A stretch of DNA of 6,834 nucleotides from Minisyncoccota bacterium (GCA_020052135.1 JAGVPS010000030.1:1-6834); one strand, 5' to 3'. Numbered from the stretch's first letter, positions 1 to 5,348 are shown. Notes: generated from the sequence alone by a model not told the origin. Program-made: numbers and translations.

Positions 1-324
1 CTGCTCAATCGTTTTTCGGGCATCATCGTGTTTAAACCCCTAAAACCGGAAGACATCACCGCGATCGCGCGCATTCGCCTCAAGGAACTCGTAGATACGC
101 TCAGCACATCGCATGGCATTGCACTCATATTCACCGACCAAGCTATCGCGGAGGTCGGCCGCCTGGGTTTTGACCCGGTCTTTGGCGCGCGTCCGCTTCG
201 CAAAGTCATCTCCGAAAAACTGACCGGAGAGTTGGCCGAAGAGATTTTAAAAGGCGCTTTGCCGCGGGGAACCCGCATGCGCGTAGACACAGAGGGGGGA
301 ATATTTACGTTTACTCATGTTTAA
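1..324 (+). CDS. Clp/ClpB-type AAA+ ATPase, C-terminal fragment (5' end outside window)
   Basis: The frame is open from base 1, so this is the last 107 residues of a longer protein. It reads LLNRFSGIIVF at the start, matching the conserved LNR..(D/E)IIVF segment at the end of the second AAA+ core in ClpA/ClpB/ClpC/ClpE. It then has the C-terminal small domain with the sensor-2 signature FGARPLRKVI (about residues 61-70), where the GAR arginine contacts ATP. These hexameric unfoldases remodel proteins or feed them to ClpP in the cytoplasm. The GTG at 28 is an internal codon, not the start, because homology continues upstream of it. Which Clp type it is cannot be told without the N-terminal part. 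Its TAA overlaps the ATG of the next gene by 8 bases, which suggests translational coupling. Confidence 0.92.
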   Translation: MLNRFSGIIVFKPLKPEDITAIARIRLKELVDTLSTSHGIALIFTDQAIAEVGRLGFDPVFGARPLRKVISEKLTGELAEEILKGALPRGTRMRVDTEGGIFTFTHV

Positions 325-958
325 AGACATCAATAAAGTTGTTCGCGTACTCGTTGTAACGGACTTTTTTTACAACGGCGCGTTTGCGTCCTTTGCTCCA
401 GTTTTTGCTATTTTTATTGCCGGAAGTATTGTCGGAGGGAGCGCGAGCGTGGCAGGATATGCGACCGCGATGTATTGGGTCACAAAATCATTAGTCCAGC
501 TTCCCATCGCGCGCTTCCTCGACCGAGCCAAAGGAGAGGGGCGAGGATTCTCGGCGATGTTCCTTGGATATCTCGCTTCAGGGTTTGTGCCGTTGGCATA
601 TATTTTTGCGGAAACACCCCTCCATCTCTACATCATTCAAGCGTTTTACGGATTTGCTATGGCATGGGCAGTGCCCTCGTGGTATGGCGTTTTTACGAGG
701 CACGTGGACAAATGGCGGATCAGCTTTGAGTGGAGCCTTGAAAGTGTGTTTGCGGTGGGGCTTTCGTCGGCCATTGCAGCCGCGCTCGGCGGTTTTATCG
801 CCGACCGCTTTGGATTTGAGGCGTTGTTTTTCTTAGCGGCCGTCATTTCTTTCGGAGCGTCTTTTTTCCTTCTCACACTTCGGAAATCCCTGTTACCGCA
901 CCGGACCGAAGAACGAGTTCTGCCTGATAGAAAAGGCGCGCATCCGCATGGGCGATAA
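317..958 (+). CDS. MFS-like six-helix membrane protein (half-size)
   Basis: This 213-residue protein has about six hydrophobic segments (near residues 11-36, 43-63, 79-99, 102-125, 142-162 and 167-188) and a basic C-terminal tail. The loop after segment 2 reads ARFLDRAKGEGRG, resembling MFS motif A (G-x3-D-R-x-G-R). Segment 5 ends GGFIADRFGFEALFF, a common feature at the end of the fifth MFS helix. It therefore matches only the N-terminal six-helix half of a 12-helix transporter. No second half follows, because polX begins directly after it. It may work as a homodimer or be a degenerate remnant; the substrate is unknown. The ATG overlaps the clp stop by 8 bases, and the purine run at 293-301 is far upstream for an SD. 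The family is fairly sure, the function is not. Confidence 0.8.
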   Translation: MFKDINKVVRVLVVTDFFYNGAFASFAPVFAIFIAGSIVGGSASVAGYATAMYWVTKSLVQLPIARFLDRAKGEGRGFSAMFLGYLASGFVPLAYIFAETPLHLYIIQAFYGFAMAWAVPSWYGVFTRHVDKWRISFEWSLESVFAVGLSSAIAAALGGFIADRFGFEALFFLAAVISFGASFFLLTLRKSLLPHRTEERVLPDRKGAHPHGR

Positions 959-971
959 ACTCTCGCGTCAC

Positions 972-2729
972 ATGACTAATCAGGAAATCGCAAAAACTCT
1001 CTCGAACATTGCCGAATATTTGGAAATGACCGATGTGCCGTTTAAACCGCGCGCGTATGTCCGTGTAGCCGAAGCCATTGCGGCCATGTCAGAAAGCGTA
1101 GATCGCCTGTACCGAGAAAAAGGAGCCAGCGCCCTCCGGAGTATCCCCGGGGTTGGCGCCTCGATTGCGGAGCACATTAAAGAGCTTGTAACCACGGGAC
1201 ATCTTGCCTACTACGACCAGTTGAAGAAAAAAACTCCGGTAGATCTCGAAACGCTTACTGCGGTTGAGGGGTTAGGTCCAAAGAAGATAAAAGTTTTATA
1301 CGAAAAATTGCGCGTGCGAACTCTTGCAGATTTGGAGCGTGTGGCAAAGGCCGGGAAAATAAAAAAGCTTGAAGGATTTGGAGAGAAGAGCGAAGAGAAT
1401 ATTTTGAAGGGTATCGCATTTGTAAAAAGCTCTGGCGGGCGTTTTCTGTTGGGCGATGCGATGCGCGAAGCAAAACAAATTGAACTTGGTCTCCAAAAAA
1501 TACCCGGTATTCATTCGTTTGATATTGTTGGCTCGTTTCGTCGTCGGAAAGAAACTATTGGAGATATTGATATTTTAGTTGTTTCCGATAGACCCCATGT
1601 CATTATGGAGGCGTTCACTAATTTACCAAATGTCGCGCGTGTGTACGCGAAGGGAGACACCAAATCCATGGTTCGTTTACAGGGGGGCATTGATGCGGAT
1701 TTGCGAGTGGTACCGCAGGAGTCTTACGGCGCTGCTTTGAGTTATTTCACTGGTTCGAAGGACCACAATATTGCGCTTCGAAAAATCGCTATAGAAAAAA
1801 AGTTGAAACTTAACGAATACGGGCTTTTTGCGAGCGACAAGCGAAAAGCGACAGGTAAAATGATTGCGGGGAAAACAGAGGAGGAGATTTATGCCAAGTT
1901 GGGATTGGACTTTATACCTCCGGAACTGCGGGAAATGGGAGGCGAAATTGAGGCGGCTAAAAACCATACTCTACCCAAACTAATCGGTTACGAAGATCTG
2001 CGGGGAGACTTACAGACGCAAACCAATTGGACTGACGGCAACGCTTCTATCGAGGAAATGGCAAAAGAGGCGATAAAAAGGGGACTTGAGTATATTGCAA
2101 TTACCGATCACACCAAGCGGCTTGCAATGACGCACGGGCTCGATGCGCGGCGAATTGTAGAACAAATGAAGGAGATAGATAATCTCAATGCGACAAGCGA
2201 CAAGCGACATGGGAAAGGAAAATTTAGGATTTTAAAAGGCACTGAGTGCGATATTTTGCGCGATGGTTCGCTTGACCTGCCAGATGAAATTTTGCGTCAA
2301 CTCGATGTGGTGGGGGTATCGGTGCATTCACTATTCAATTTATCTCGAGAAGATCAAACAAAGCGTATAGTGCGGGCGATGCGAAACCCGCACGCGGATA
2401 TTTTGTTCCACCCGACCGGGCGACTCATTCATAAGCGTGAACCGTATGCGGTGGATATGAGCGAAATAATAGACGTGGCGAGAGAAACAAATACCGTGCT
2501 TGAGGTGGATGCGCTCTCTGAACGCCTGGACTTAAAAGACGAGCATATCCGGATGGCAGTGCAAAAAGGAGTAAAGCTTGCGATTGACTCAGACGCGCAC
2601 GCGCCCTCTCAATTTTCAGTGCTTGAGTTCGGCATAGCGCAGGCGCGAAGGGGATGGGCTACACGCGAAGACATCATAAATACATTTTCAGCAGAGAAGA
2701 TGCTTAGTATGCTGAAAGACGGCAGGTAG
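972..2729 (+). CDS. polX: DNA polymerase/3'-5' exonuclease PolX (Pol X + PHP domains)
   Basis: The start at ATG 972 is preferred (585 aa) because MTNQEIA is the usual PolX N-terminus. An upstream in-frame ATG at 948 would add eight residues and overlap the MFS gene by 11 bases. Domains in order: an 8-kDa-like HhH region with IPGVGASIAEHI and VEGLGPKKI (residues 58-110); a Pol-beta palm with GSFRRRKETIGDIDIL (187-202, catalytic D198 and D200) and a third Asp in DADLRVV (D243); the dNTP-side YFTGS motif (259-263); and a C-terminal PHP domain from about 343 with TDH (379-380), GTE (E425), SVH (452), HPTGR (480-484) and DSDAH (539-543). Bacterial PolX acts in base-excision gap filling, and its PHP domain gives exonuclease or phosphodiesterase activity. 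PHP motif I, normally HxH, is QTQ here (348-350), so metal binding may be altered. Two loops carry 21-bp heptamer-repeat tracts (1834-1854, 2190-2210). Stop TAG. Confidence 0.95.
   Translation: MTNQEIAKTLSNIAEYLEMTDVPFKPRAYVRVAEAIAAMSESVDRLYREKGASALRSIPGVGASIAEHIKELVTTGHLAYYDQLKKKTPVDLETLTAVEGLGPKKIKVLYEKLRVRTLADLERVAKAGKIKKLEGFGEKSEENILKGIAFVKSSGGRFLLGDAMREAKQIELGLQKIPGIHSFDIVGSFRRRKETIGDIDILVVSDRPHVIMEAFTNLPNVARVYAKGDTKSMVRLQGGIDADLRVVPQESYGAALSYFTGSKDHNIALRKIAIEKKLKLNEYGLFASDKRKATGKMIAGKTEEEIYAKLGLDFIPPELREMGGEIEAAKNHTLPKLIGYEDLRGDLQTQTNWTDGNASIEEMAKEAIKRGLEYIAITDHTKRLAMTHGLDARRIVEQMKEIDNLNATSDKRHGKGKFRILKGTECDILRDGSLDLPDEILRQLDVVGVSVHSLFNLSREDQTKRIVRAMRNPHADILFHPTGRLIHKREPYAVDMSEIIDVARETNTVLEVDALSERLDLKDEHIRMAVQKGVKLAIDSDAHAPSQFSVLEFGIAQARRGWATREDIINTFSAEKMLSMLKDGR
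1834..1854 (+). repeat. Three heptamers inside polX (first tract)
   Basis: Three adjacent 7-base units of consensus GCGACAA (GCGACAA, GCGAAAA, GCGACAG) make 21 bases, a multiple of 3. They encode extra residues in the loop after KLNEYGLF, where typical PolX proteins are shorter. Confidence 0.7.
2190..2210 (+). repeat. Three heptamers inside polX (second tract)
   Basis: Three near-perfect copies of GCGACAA (the last ends in T) encode the seven residues ATSDKRH in a PHP-domain loop before GKFRILKGTE. The unit is the same as at 1834-1854 but read in a different codon phase. Confidence 0.75.
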
Positions 2730-2750
2730 GTGTGTGTTGCTCGCCCGGCT

Positions 2751-2778
2751 TTTAACTTTATACGTTATACTTTATACT
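2751..2778. repeat. Four-copy heptamer tract between polX and the NUDIX gene
   Basis: Four 7-base units of consensus TTATACT (TTTAACT, TTATACG, TTATACT, TTATACT) fill the gap just before ATG 2785. Several also look like -10 boxes, so a promoter here cannot be excluded. Confidence 0.7.
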
Positions 2779-2784
2779 TTTGTT

Positions 2785-3366
2785 ATGCAGCGATCTTCCC
2801 ATGAAAAGGGAAGCGCGCCACCATCTTCTCTCGTTGAGAAGCATCAGGTAGTTGCCGGGTTCGTTATTTTTCGGCGCACGAGCGACGGCATCAAGTTCTT
2901 GCTTCTCTATAAGCGTGGCAATTATTGGAATTTTCCCAAGGGACACTTTGAGGAAGGGGAAACTTCTTTTACAACCGCGCTTCGGGAAACCGAGGAGGAA
3001 ACAGGCATTCGACGTTCAGAGCTTCATATTGTTCCTAACTTTCGGGCATACGAACGGTTCACGTTTCGTAGCGGTCGGGAACGGGTGCACGATAAAGTAA
3101 TCCTTTTTCTTGCGGAAACCCGTAAAGCTGACGTGCGTATTGCTCCTCGTGAACATAGCGGTTTTGCCTGGTTTCTCTATGAAGATGCGGTGCGCATTAT
3201 CCCCAAAAAATATGAGGTTACCAAGCGTGTATTAAAGCAGGCATATGACTTCATTCGCAAAGGAGGTCTACGCGGTGGTCGCCCGCATCAAGCCGGGGCG
3301 CACTCTCACGTATCAAGAAGTGGCGCGCCGGGCGGGCAACCCACGGGCGTACCGAGCGGTCGGTAA
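2785..3366 (+). CDS. NUDIX hydrolase, Ap4A hydrolase-like
   Basis: The NUDIX box G-x5-E-x7-R-E-x-x-E-E-x-G is complete: G53, E59, R67, E68, E71, E72 and G74 of the 193-residue product started at ATG 2785. The preceding YWNFPKGHFEEGE is typical of bis(5'-nucleosyl)-tetraphosphatases, which cleave the alarmone and nucleotide by-product Ap4A. The hydrolase class is secure; the Ap4A substrate is inferred from this motif. A GTG at 2734 would add 17 residues encoded largely by a heptamer-repeat tract, so ATG 2785 is preferred; no clear SD is visible. The normal fold should end near the helix TKRVLKQAYDFIRK (146-159). The remaining 34 or so residues are Gly/Pro/Arg/Ser-rich and are encoded by bases that also encode the methyltransferase in another frame. 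This tail is probably the result of a lost stop codon. Confidence 0.88.
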   Translation: MQRSSHEKGSAPPSSLVEKHQVVAGFVIFRRTSDGIKFLLLYKRGNYWNFPKGHFEEGETSFTTALRETEEETGIRRSELHIVPNFRAYERFTFRSGRERVHDKVILFLAETRKADVRIAPREHSGFAWFLYEDAVRIIPKKYEVTKRVLKQAYDFIRKGGLRGGRPHQAGAHSHVSRSGAPGGQPTGVPSGR

Positions 3367-3757
3367 TATTCTTAACAAAAACCGAGACACTAAACTTATT
3401 CCCTGTCATCGAGTGATTCGTTCGGATGGGTTAGTGGGCGGGTACGCGTGGGGCTCAAAGAAGAAAGAATTACTGCTTCGAAAAGAAGGAGCGTTGTATA
3501 AAACTAAAAACCGCCGAAGGGCGGTTTTTAGTTTATGTAACTTACTTCACAAGCTCTACTACTTTCTTAAATATAGCTGGTTCGTGCTCGGCGAGGTGCG
3601 CGAGCATCTTTCGGTTCAAGGAGATTTTGTGCTTTTTAAGCGCCGCGATAAAGCGGCTGTAGCTCATGCCTTCTTCGCGTGCACCTGCGCCCATCTTTAC
3701 TTGCCAGAGGCGACGAAAATCACGCTTCCGTTCTTTGCGTCCCTGGAACGAGTGTGA
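3245..3757 (+). CDS. Methylated-DNA-[protein]-cysteine methyltransferase-like protein (MGMT/Ogt family)
   Basis: Residues 1-83 form a compact MGMT DNA-binding domain: VYAVVARIKPGRTLTYQEVARRAG, RAVGNILNKN (the Asn/Arg hinge region), the alkyl-acceptor motif IPCHRVI with C54, then VGGYAWG and LLLRKEGAL. The family repairs O6-alkylguanine by irreversible transfer of the alkyl group to the PCHR cysteine. There is no N-terminal Ada/Ogt extension, so it matches the short single-domain form. The first 122 bases overlap the NUDIX gene out of frame. After residue 83 the frame should end, but there is no in-frame stop before the 15-bp terminator at 3501-3534. The open frame runs on through the hairpin into antisense of rplT to 3757. 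That tail of about 87 residues is unlikely to be real protein. TAA codons at 3499 and 3505 lie one frame away, so a one-base change would restore a normal end near 3501. Confidence 0.85.
   Translation: MTSFAKEVYAVVARIKPGRTLTYQEVARRAGNPRAYRAVGNILNKNRDTKLIPCHRVIRSDGLVGGYAWGSKKKELLLRKEGALYKTKNRRRAVFSLCNLLHKLYYFLKYSWFVLGEVREHLSVQGDFVLFKRRDKAAVAHAFFACTCAHLYLPEATKITLPFFASLERV
3501..3534. terminator. Bidirectional intrinsic terminator between the convergent operons
   Basis: Bases 3501-3515 pair perfectly with 3520-3534 (15 bp) around a GAAG loop. The stem has a GC-rich top (CCGCC/GGCGG) and A/T-rich arms, which supply a T-run to the 3' side on both strands. It sits just past the methyltransferase homology on the plus strand and 7 bases after the rplT stop on the minus strand, so it should terminate both. 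Confidence 0.9.
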
Positions 3758-3886
3758 CCATGCGTGGAGGAGCGCTTCTTTCGCGGCGCGTTCTTTTGAT
3801 TTTCTGCCCCAGCGGAACCCCTTCGTATACTTGAGGAGCTTCTCTCGTTTTTTAGTTGCAATTTTTCCTCGTTTAACTCTGGTCAT
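3542..3886 (-). CDS. rplT: 50S ribosomal protein L20
   Basis: The 114-residue product shows the whole L20 pattern: a basic N-terminal extension MTRVKRGKIATKKREKLLK, then YTKGFRWGRKSKERAAKEALLHAW, GRKERKRDFRRLW (the conserved R-x-x-R-R-D-F-R-x-L-W-type block, residues 50-61) and the C-terminal domain with SYSRFI and ALKKHKISLNRKMLAHLA. L20 binds 23S rRNA early in 50S assembly and in other bacteria represses its own operon by binding the mRNA leader. It is the last gene of infC-rpmI-rplT, 112 bases after rpmI, a wide gap for this operon. No SD is visible before ATG 3886; the upstream stretch is A/T-rich. It ends with TAA 7 bases before the shared terminator. Confidence 0.97.
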   Translation of the reverse strand: MTRVKRGKIATKKREKLLKYTKGFRWGRKSKERAAKEALLHAWSHSFQGRKERKRDFRRLWQVKMGAGAREEGMSYSRFIAALKKHKISLNRKMLAHLAEHEPAIFKKVVELVK

Positions 3887-3939
3887 GTTCGTATTTTATA
3901 CGGTGTTGATGCCAATATACACATTATGTTAATGATACT

Positions 3940-3984
3940 AATACCTGCGGTATTCGTATGATTTGTACATTTGTATATTCGAAT
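3940..3984. repeat. Octamer tandem tract and small palindrome between rpmI and rplT
   Basis: Bases 3952-3984 contain about four head-to-tail units of consensus ATTYGTAN (ATTTGTAC and ATTTGTAT adjacent, flanked by ATTCG-type units). Directly before them, AATACC/GGTATT (3940-3945 and 3949-3954) form a 6-bp palindrome around TGC. The tract fills part of the 112-base rplT-rpmI gap and contains no gene. Confidence 0.6.
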
Positions 3985-3998
3985 CGATACTTATTTTG

Positions 3999-4172
3999 TT
4001 AAAAATAACGTTTAAATGTTCGCATGTCCATCGACTGGATTTTGCGCTGGAGCCGTTTACGGCGCGTAGCAACGCTGTTTTTGCGCGTCTTCGAGTGGCC
4101 AATGCCCATCGCCCGGCGCATAATTTTTCCGGTTTTTGTAACGCGTATCCTGTTTTTGATAGCCTGCTTCAT
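3999..4172 (-). CDS. rpmI: 50S ribosomal protein L35
   Basis: The 57-residue product starts at ATG 4172. A longer frame from 4232 would add 20 residues encoded by the heptamer-repeat tract and is rejected. Very basic, with the L35 core KNRIRVTKTGKIMRRAMGIGHSKTRKN, equal to the family pattern RFKVTGTGKIKRRKAG.RH...K, followed by TRRKRLQRKI. L35 is a late-assembling 50S protein. Its place between infC and rplT is the standard bacterial order and confirms the call. It is slightly shorter than the usual 60-66 residues and lacks the common MPKMKTHK N-terminus. No convincing SD precedes the ATG; the 35-base heptamer tract starts 5 bases upstream of it. Confidence 0.93.
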   Translation of the reverse strand: MKQAIKNRIRVTKTGKIMRRAMGIGHSKTRKNSVATRRKRLQRKIQSMDMRTFKRYF

Positions 4173-4176
4173 AGCT

Positions 4177-4211
4177 GAGTAACTAGTAACTTGTAATGAG
4201 TAATTAGTATG
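4177..4211. repeat. Five-copy heptanucleotide tandem tract upstream of rpmI
   Basis: Five consecutive 7-base units on the plus strand fit KAGTAAY with few changes (GAGTAAC, TAGTAAC, TTGTAAT, GAGTAAT, TAGTATG). The tract occupies the infC-rpmI gap, exactly where the rpmI ribosome-binding region would be. A shorter related-looking tract (AATTTCC, AATTACC) lies at 4231-4244. Confidence 0.75.
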
Positions 4212-4248
4212 AGGGTTATTTGGGTTCCCCAATTTCCAATTACCTTTT

Positions 4249-4758
4249 TTATTTCTTAATTATTGGTATGCTCATTCCCCGGCCGCCCCAGCGGATATCC
4301 CCTGATCGCTGGTGGGGCACGGTAATCATCAGTAAAAATTCATTGAGTTTTTTCTTCGCCCAATCTTTATTTGCTTTTTCTCGGCCCCGCAACGTGAGCG
4401 CCACGATTACGAGATGTCCCTCTGTTAAGAATTCGTCCGCTTTTTTGGCTTTGATGCTCAAATCGTTCTTTGCCGCGCGCACCGAAATCTGGACTTGCTT
4501 CGGTTCTGGCCCGCGTTGCTCCATTCGCTGTTTTTTTCGCTTCTTGTCTTCCTCGTAGCGGAATTTATCGTAGCTCATGATCCGCGCGACCGGCGGCTTC
4601 GCGTTGGGAGATATTTCAATGAGATCAAGGCCTTTTTCTACCGCGACCTTGAGTGCCGCATCCTTCGTCATCACGCCTAAATTTTCGCCGTTTTCGGAAA
4701 GGACGCGAAGTTCAGTCGCGGTAATTTGGTGATTGATTTTTGCGTATGCGGTAAACAA
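4249..4758 (-). CDS. infC: Translation initiation factor IF-3
   Basis: The 169-residue product has the N-domain motifs INHQITATELRVLSENGENLGVM and GLDLIEISPNAKPPVARIMSYDKFRYE (residues 8-69), a Lys/Glu-rich linker, and the C-domain with PKQVQISVRAAKNDLSIKAKKADEFL and LRGREKAN (86-130). IF-3 binds the 30S subunit, prevents subunit joining and checks start-codon selection. The start is TTG at 4758; there is no in-frame ATG before residue 30, and the family pattern begins at residue 8. Non-ATG starts are well known for infC, where IF-3 discriminates against its own start codon. There is no SD, and the predicted transcription start is only a few bases upstream. It is followed after 76 bases by rpmI. 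Confidence 0.95.
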   Translation of the reverse strand: MFTAYAKINHQITATELRVLSENGENLGVMTKDAALKVAVEKGLDLIEISPNAKPPVARIMSYDKFRYEEDKKRKKQRMEQRGPEPKQVQISVRAAKNDLSIKAKKADEFLTEGHLVIVALTLRGREKANKDWAKKKLNEFLLMITVPHQRSGDIRWGGRGMSIPIIKK

Positions 4759-4769
4759 GGGTAGTAGGT

Positions 4770-4798
4770 AGTGTAGAATAACTCTTTTTTAAAGTCAA
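4770..4798 (-). promoter_or_regulatory. Sigma70-type promoter of infC-rpmI-rplT
   Basis: On the minus strand TTGACT (4798-4793) and TACACT (4775-4770) are separated by exactly 17 bases. The predicted transcription start is near 4763, about 5 bases before the TTG start codon, so the mRNA would be nearly leaderless. Confidence 0.6.
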
Positions 4799-4800
4799 TA

Positions 4801-4986
4801 AAACTCTGCGGGCTCACGCCCGTGGTATTTCAGTTTCACCCCGCCCTCCCGGGGAGGGCGGGGTTTATTAAATCCCTCACCGCTTTTCCCGCCACAGAAT
4901 TTATACATTTAAGAAGGCGGGACCCCCGCAAGATGCGGTGACATCCCCATGCTCACGCACGGGGTATTCAGCGGGGATTTAATAAA
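4801..4986. repeat. Compact structured element with direct hairpin repeats (REP- or IS200/IS605-like remnant, or structured RNA)
   Basis: No gene is visible here. Two direct copies of GCTCACGC-n-CG-n-GGTATT(T)CAG begin at 4812 and 4951; each centres on a TCAC-loop hairpin (CGGGC/GCCCG at 4809-4822; CCCC..TGC/GCA..GGGG at 4945-4964). A 13-bp inverted repeat, TTTATTAAATCCC at 4864-4876 with its complement at 4974-4986, encloses nested pairs TCACCGC/GCGGTGA (4877-4883, 4935-4941) and CCCGCC/GGCGGG (4888-4893, 4916-4921). A further 11-bp GC hairpin is at 4839-4863. Same-orientation subterminal hairpins are a hallmark of IS200/IS605 ends, but no transposase is present. A structured RNA is the alternative. 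Confidence 0.55.
4839..4870 (+). terminator. Strong GC-rich hairpin, possible terminator
   Basis: CCCCGCCCTCC (4839-4849) pairs perfectly with 4853-4863 around a CGG loop and is followed on the plus strand by TTTATTA. The T-tract is poor, so it may be only a structural part of the surrounding element or an insulator before the infC promoter. Confidence 0.35.
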
Positions 4987-5012
4987 AAAACCGCTGGCGG
5001 CGTGCCAGACGG
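4984..5012 (-). terminator. Intrinsic terminator of the Cys-rich gene pair
   Basis: On the minus strand an 8-bp stem with one bulged T (5012-5004 with 4998-4991, loop ACGCC) is followed by seven T. It lies 9 bases after the stop at 5022. Its T-run merges into the 13-bp inverted repeat of the neighbouring structured element. Confidence 0.75.
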
Positions 5013-5021
5013 TAAGACGAA

Positions 5022-5348
5022 TCACGAACCAAGTTCCCCATAGAGACCTTCATCGCGTTGGTGAGAAGGCGGGAAAACAGGTCGCCGAGGGGTCGATACT
5101 TCTCCTGCCGCCATGTCCGTCAGCATATCGGAGGTGCTGTCGGTGGGCCGTACCTGCTCGGAGAGCTTGGCGCGGACTTCAGCAGTTGCTCCATGGTGCG
5201 AGCACGCACAGGCGCAATAGTACGTGCCCTCGATGAAACCTAGGTGACAGGCAGTGTCCCTTGAAACCACGAGGACTCCCGGGCACAGGTTGTGTTCAGC
5301 GCTTTCACAGCGTGCGAGCATTCGGCGCGTTTCTTGGGTAACGGGCAT
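5022..5348 (-). CDS. Small Cys/His-rich protein, probably zinc-binding (paralog A)
   Basis: The product has 108 residues. I do not recognise a named family. Cysteines are at 14, 22, 34, 45, 47 and 49, with His at 19, 35, 51 and 52, giving C-x4-H-x2-C-P-G then C-H and YYCACACSHH. This spacing suggests a structural zinc site. The next upstream gene (5387-5638) shares L-A-(R/K)-C-x4-H-x2-C-P-G and (Y/V)YC-x-C-x2-(C/S)-x-H, so the two are paralogs. The tail (residues 60-108) is polar and probably disordered. The start is ATG 5348, supported by GGAGG about 9 bases upstream. That SD lies in a small hairpin (TTGGAG/CTCCAA, 5348-5364) reaching the start codon, which may limit translation. It lies 38 bases after the paralog, so likely co-transcribed, and ends TGA before a strong terminator. 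Confidence 0.72.
   Translation of the reverse strand: MPVTQETRRMLARCESAEHNLCPGVLVVSRDTACHLGFIEGTYYCACACSHHGATAEVRAKLSEQVRPTDSTSDMLTDMAAGEVSTPRRPVFPPSHQRDEGLYGELGS

Noticed and set aside
1..3757. Alternative genetic code with UGA as glycine (known in some CPR lineages)
   Set aside because: No in-frame TGA occurs in the recognisable genes, and TGA is a plausible stop of two small genes on the right.
4173..4232. N-terminal extension of L35 to ATG 4232
   Set aside because: The extra residues are encoded by the heptamer tract, and L35 proteins do not have such an extension.
4801..4990. CRISPR array
   Set aside because: Only two copies of the motif, 139 bases apart and not identical, with stems between; there are no regular spacers.
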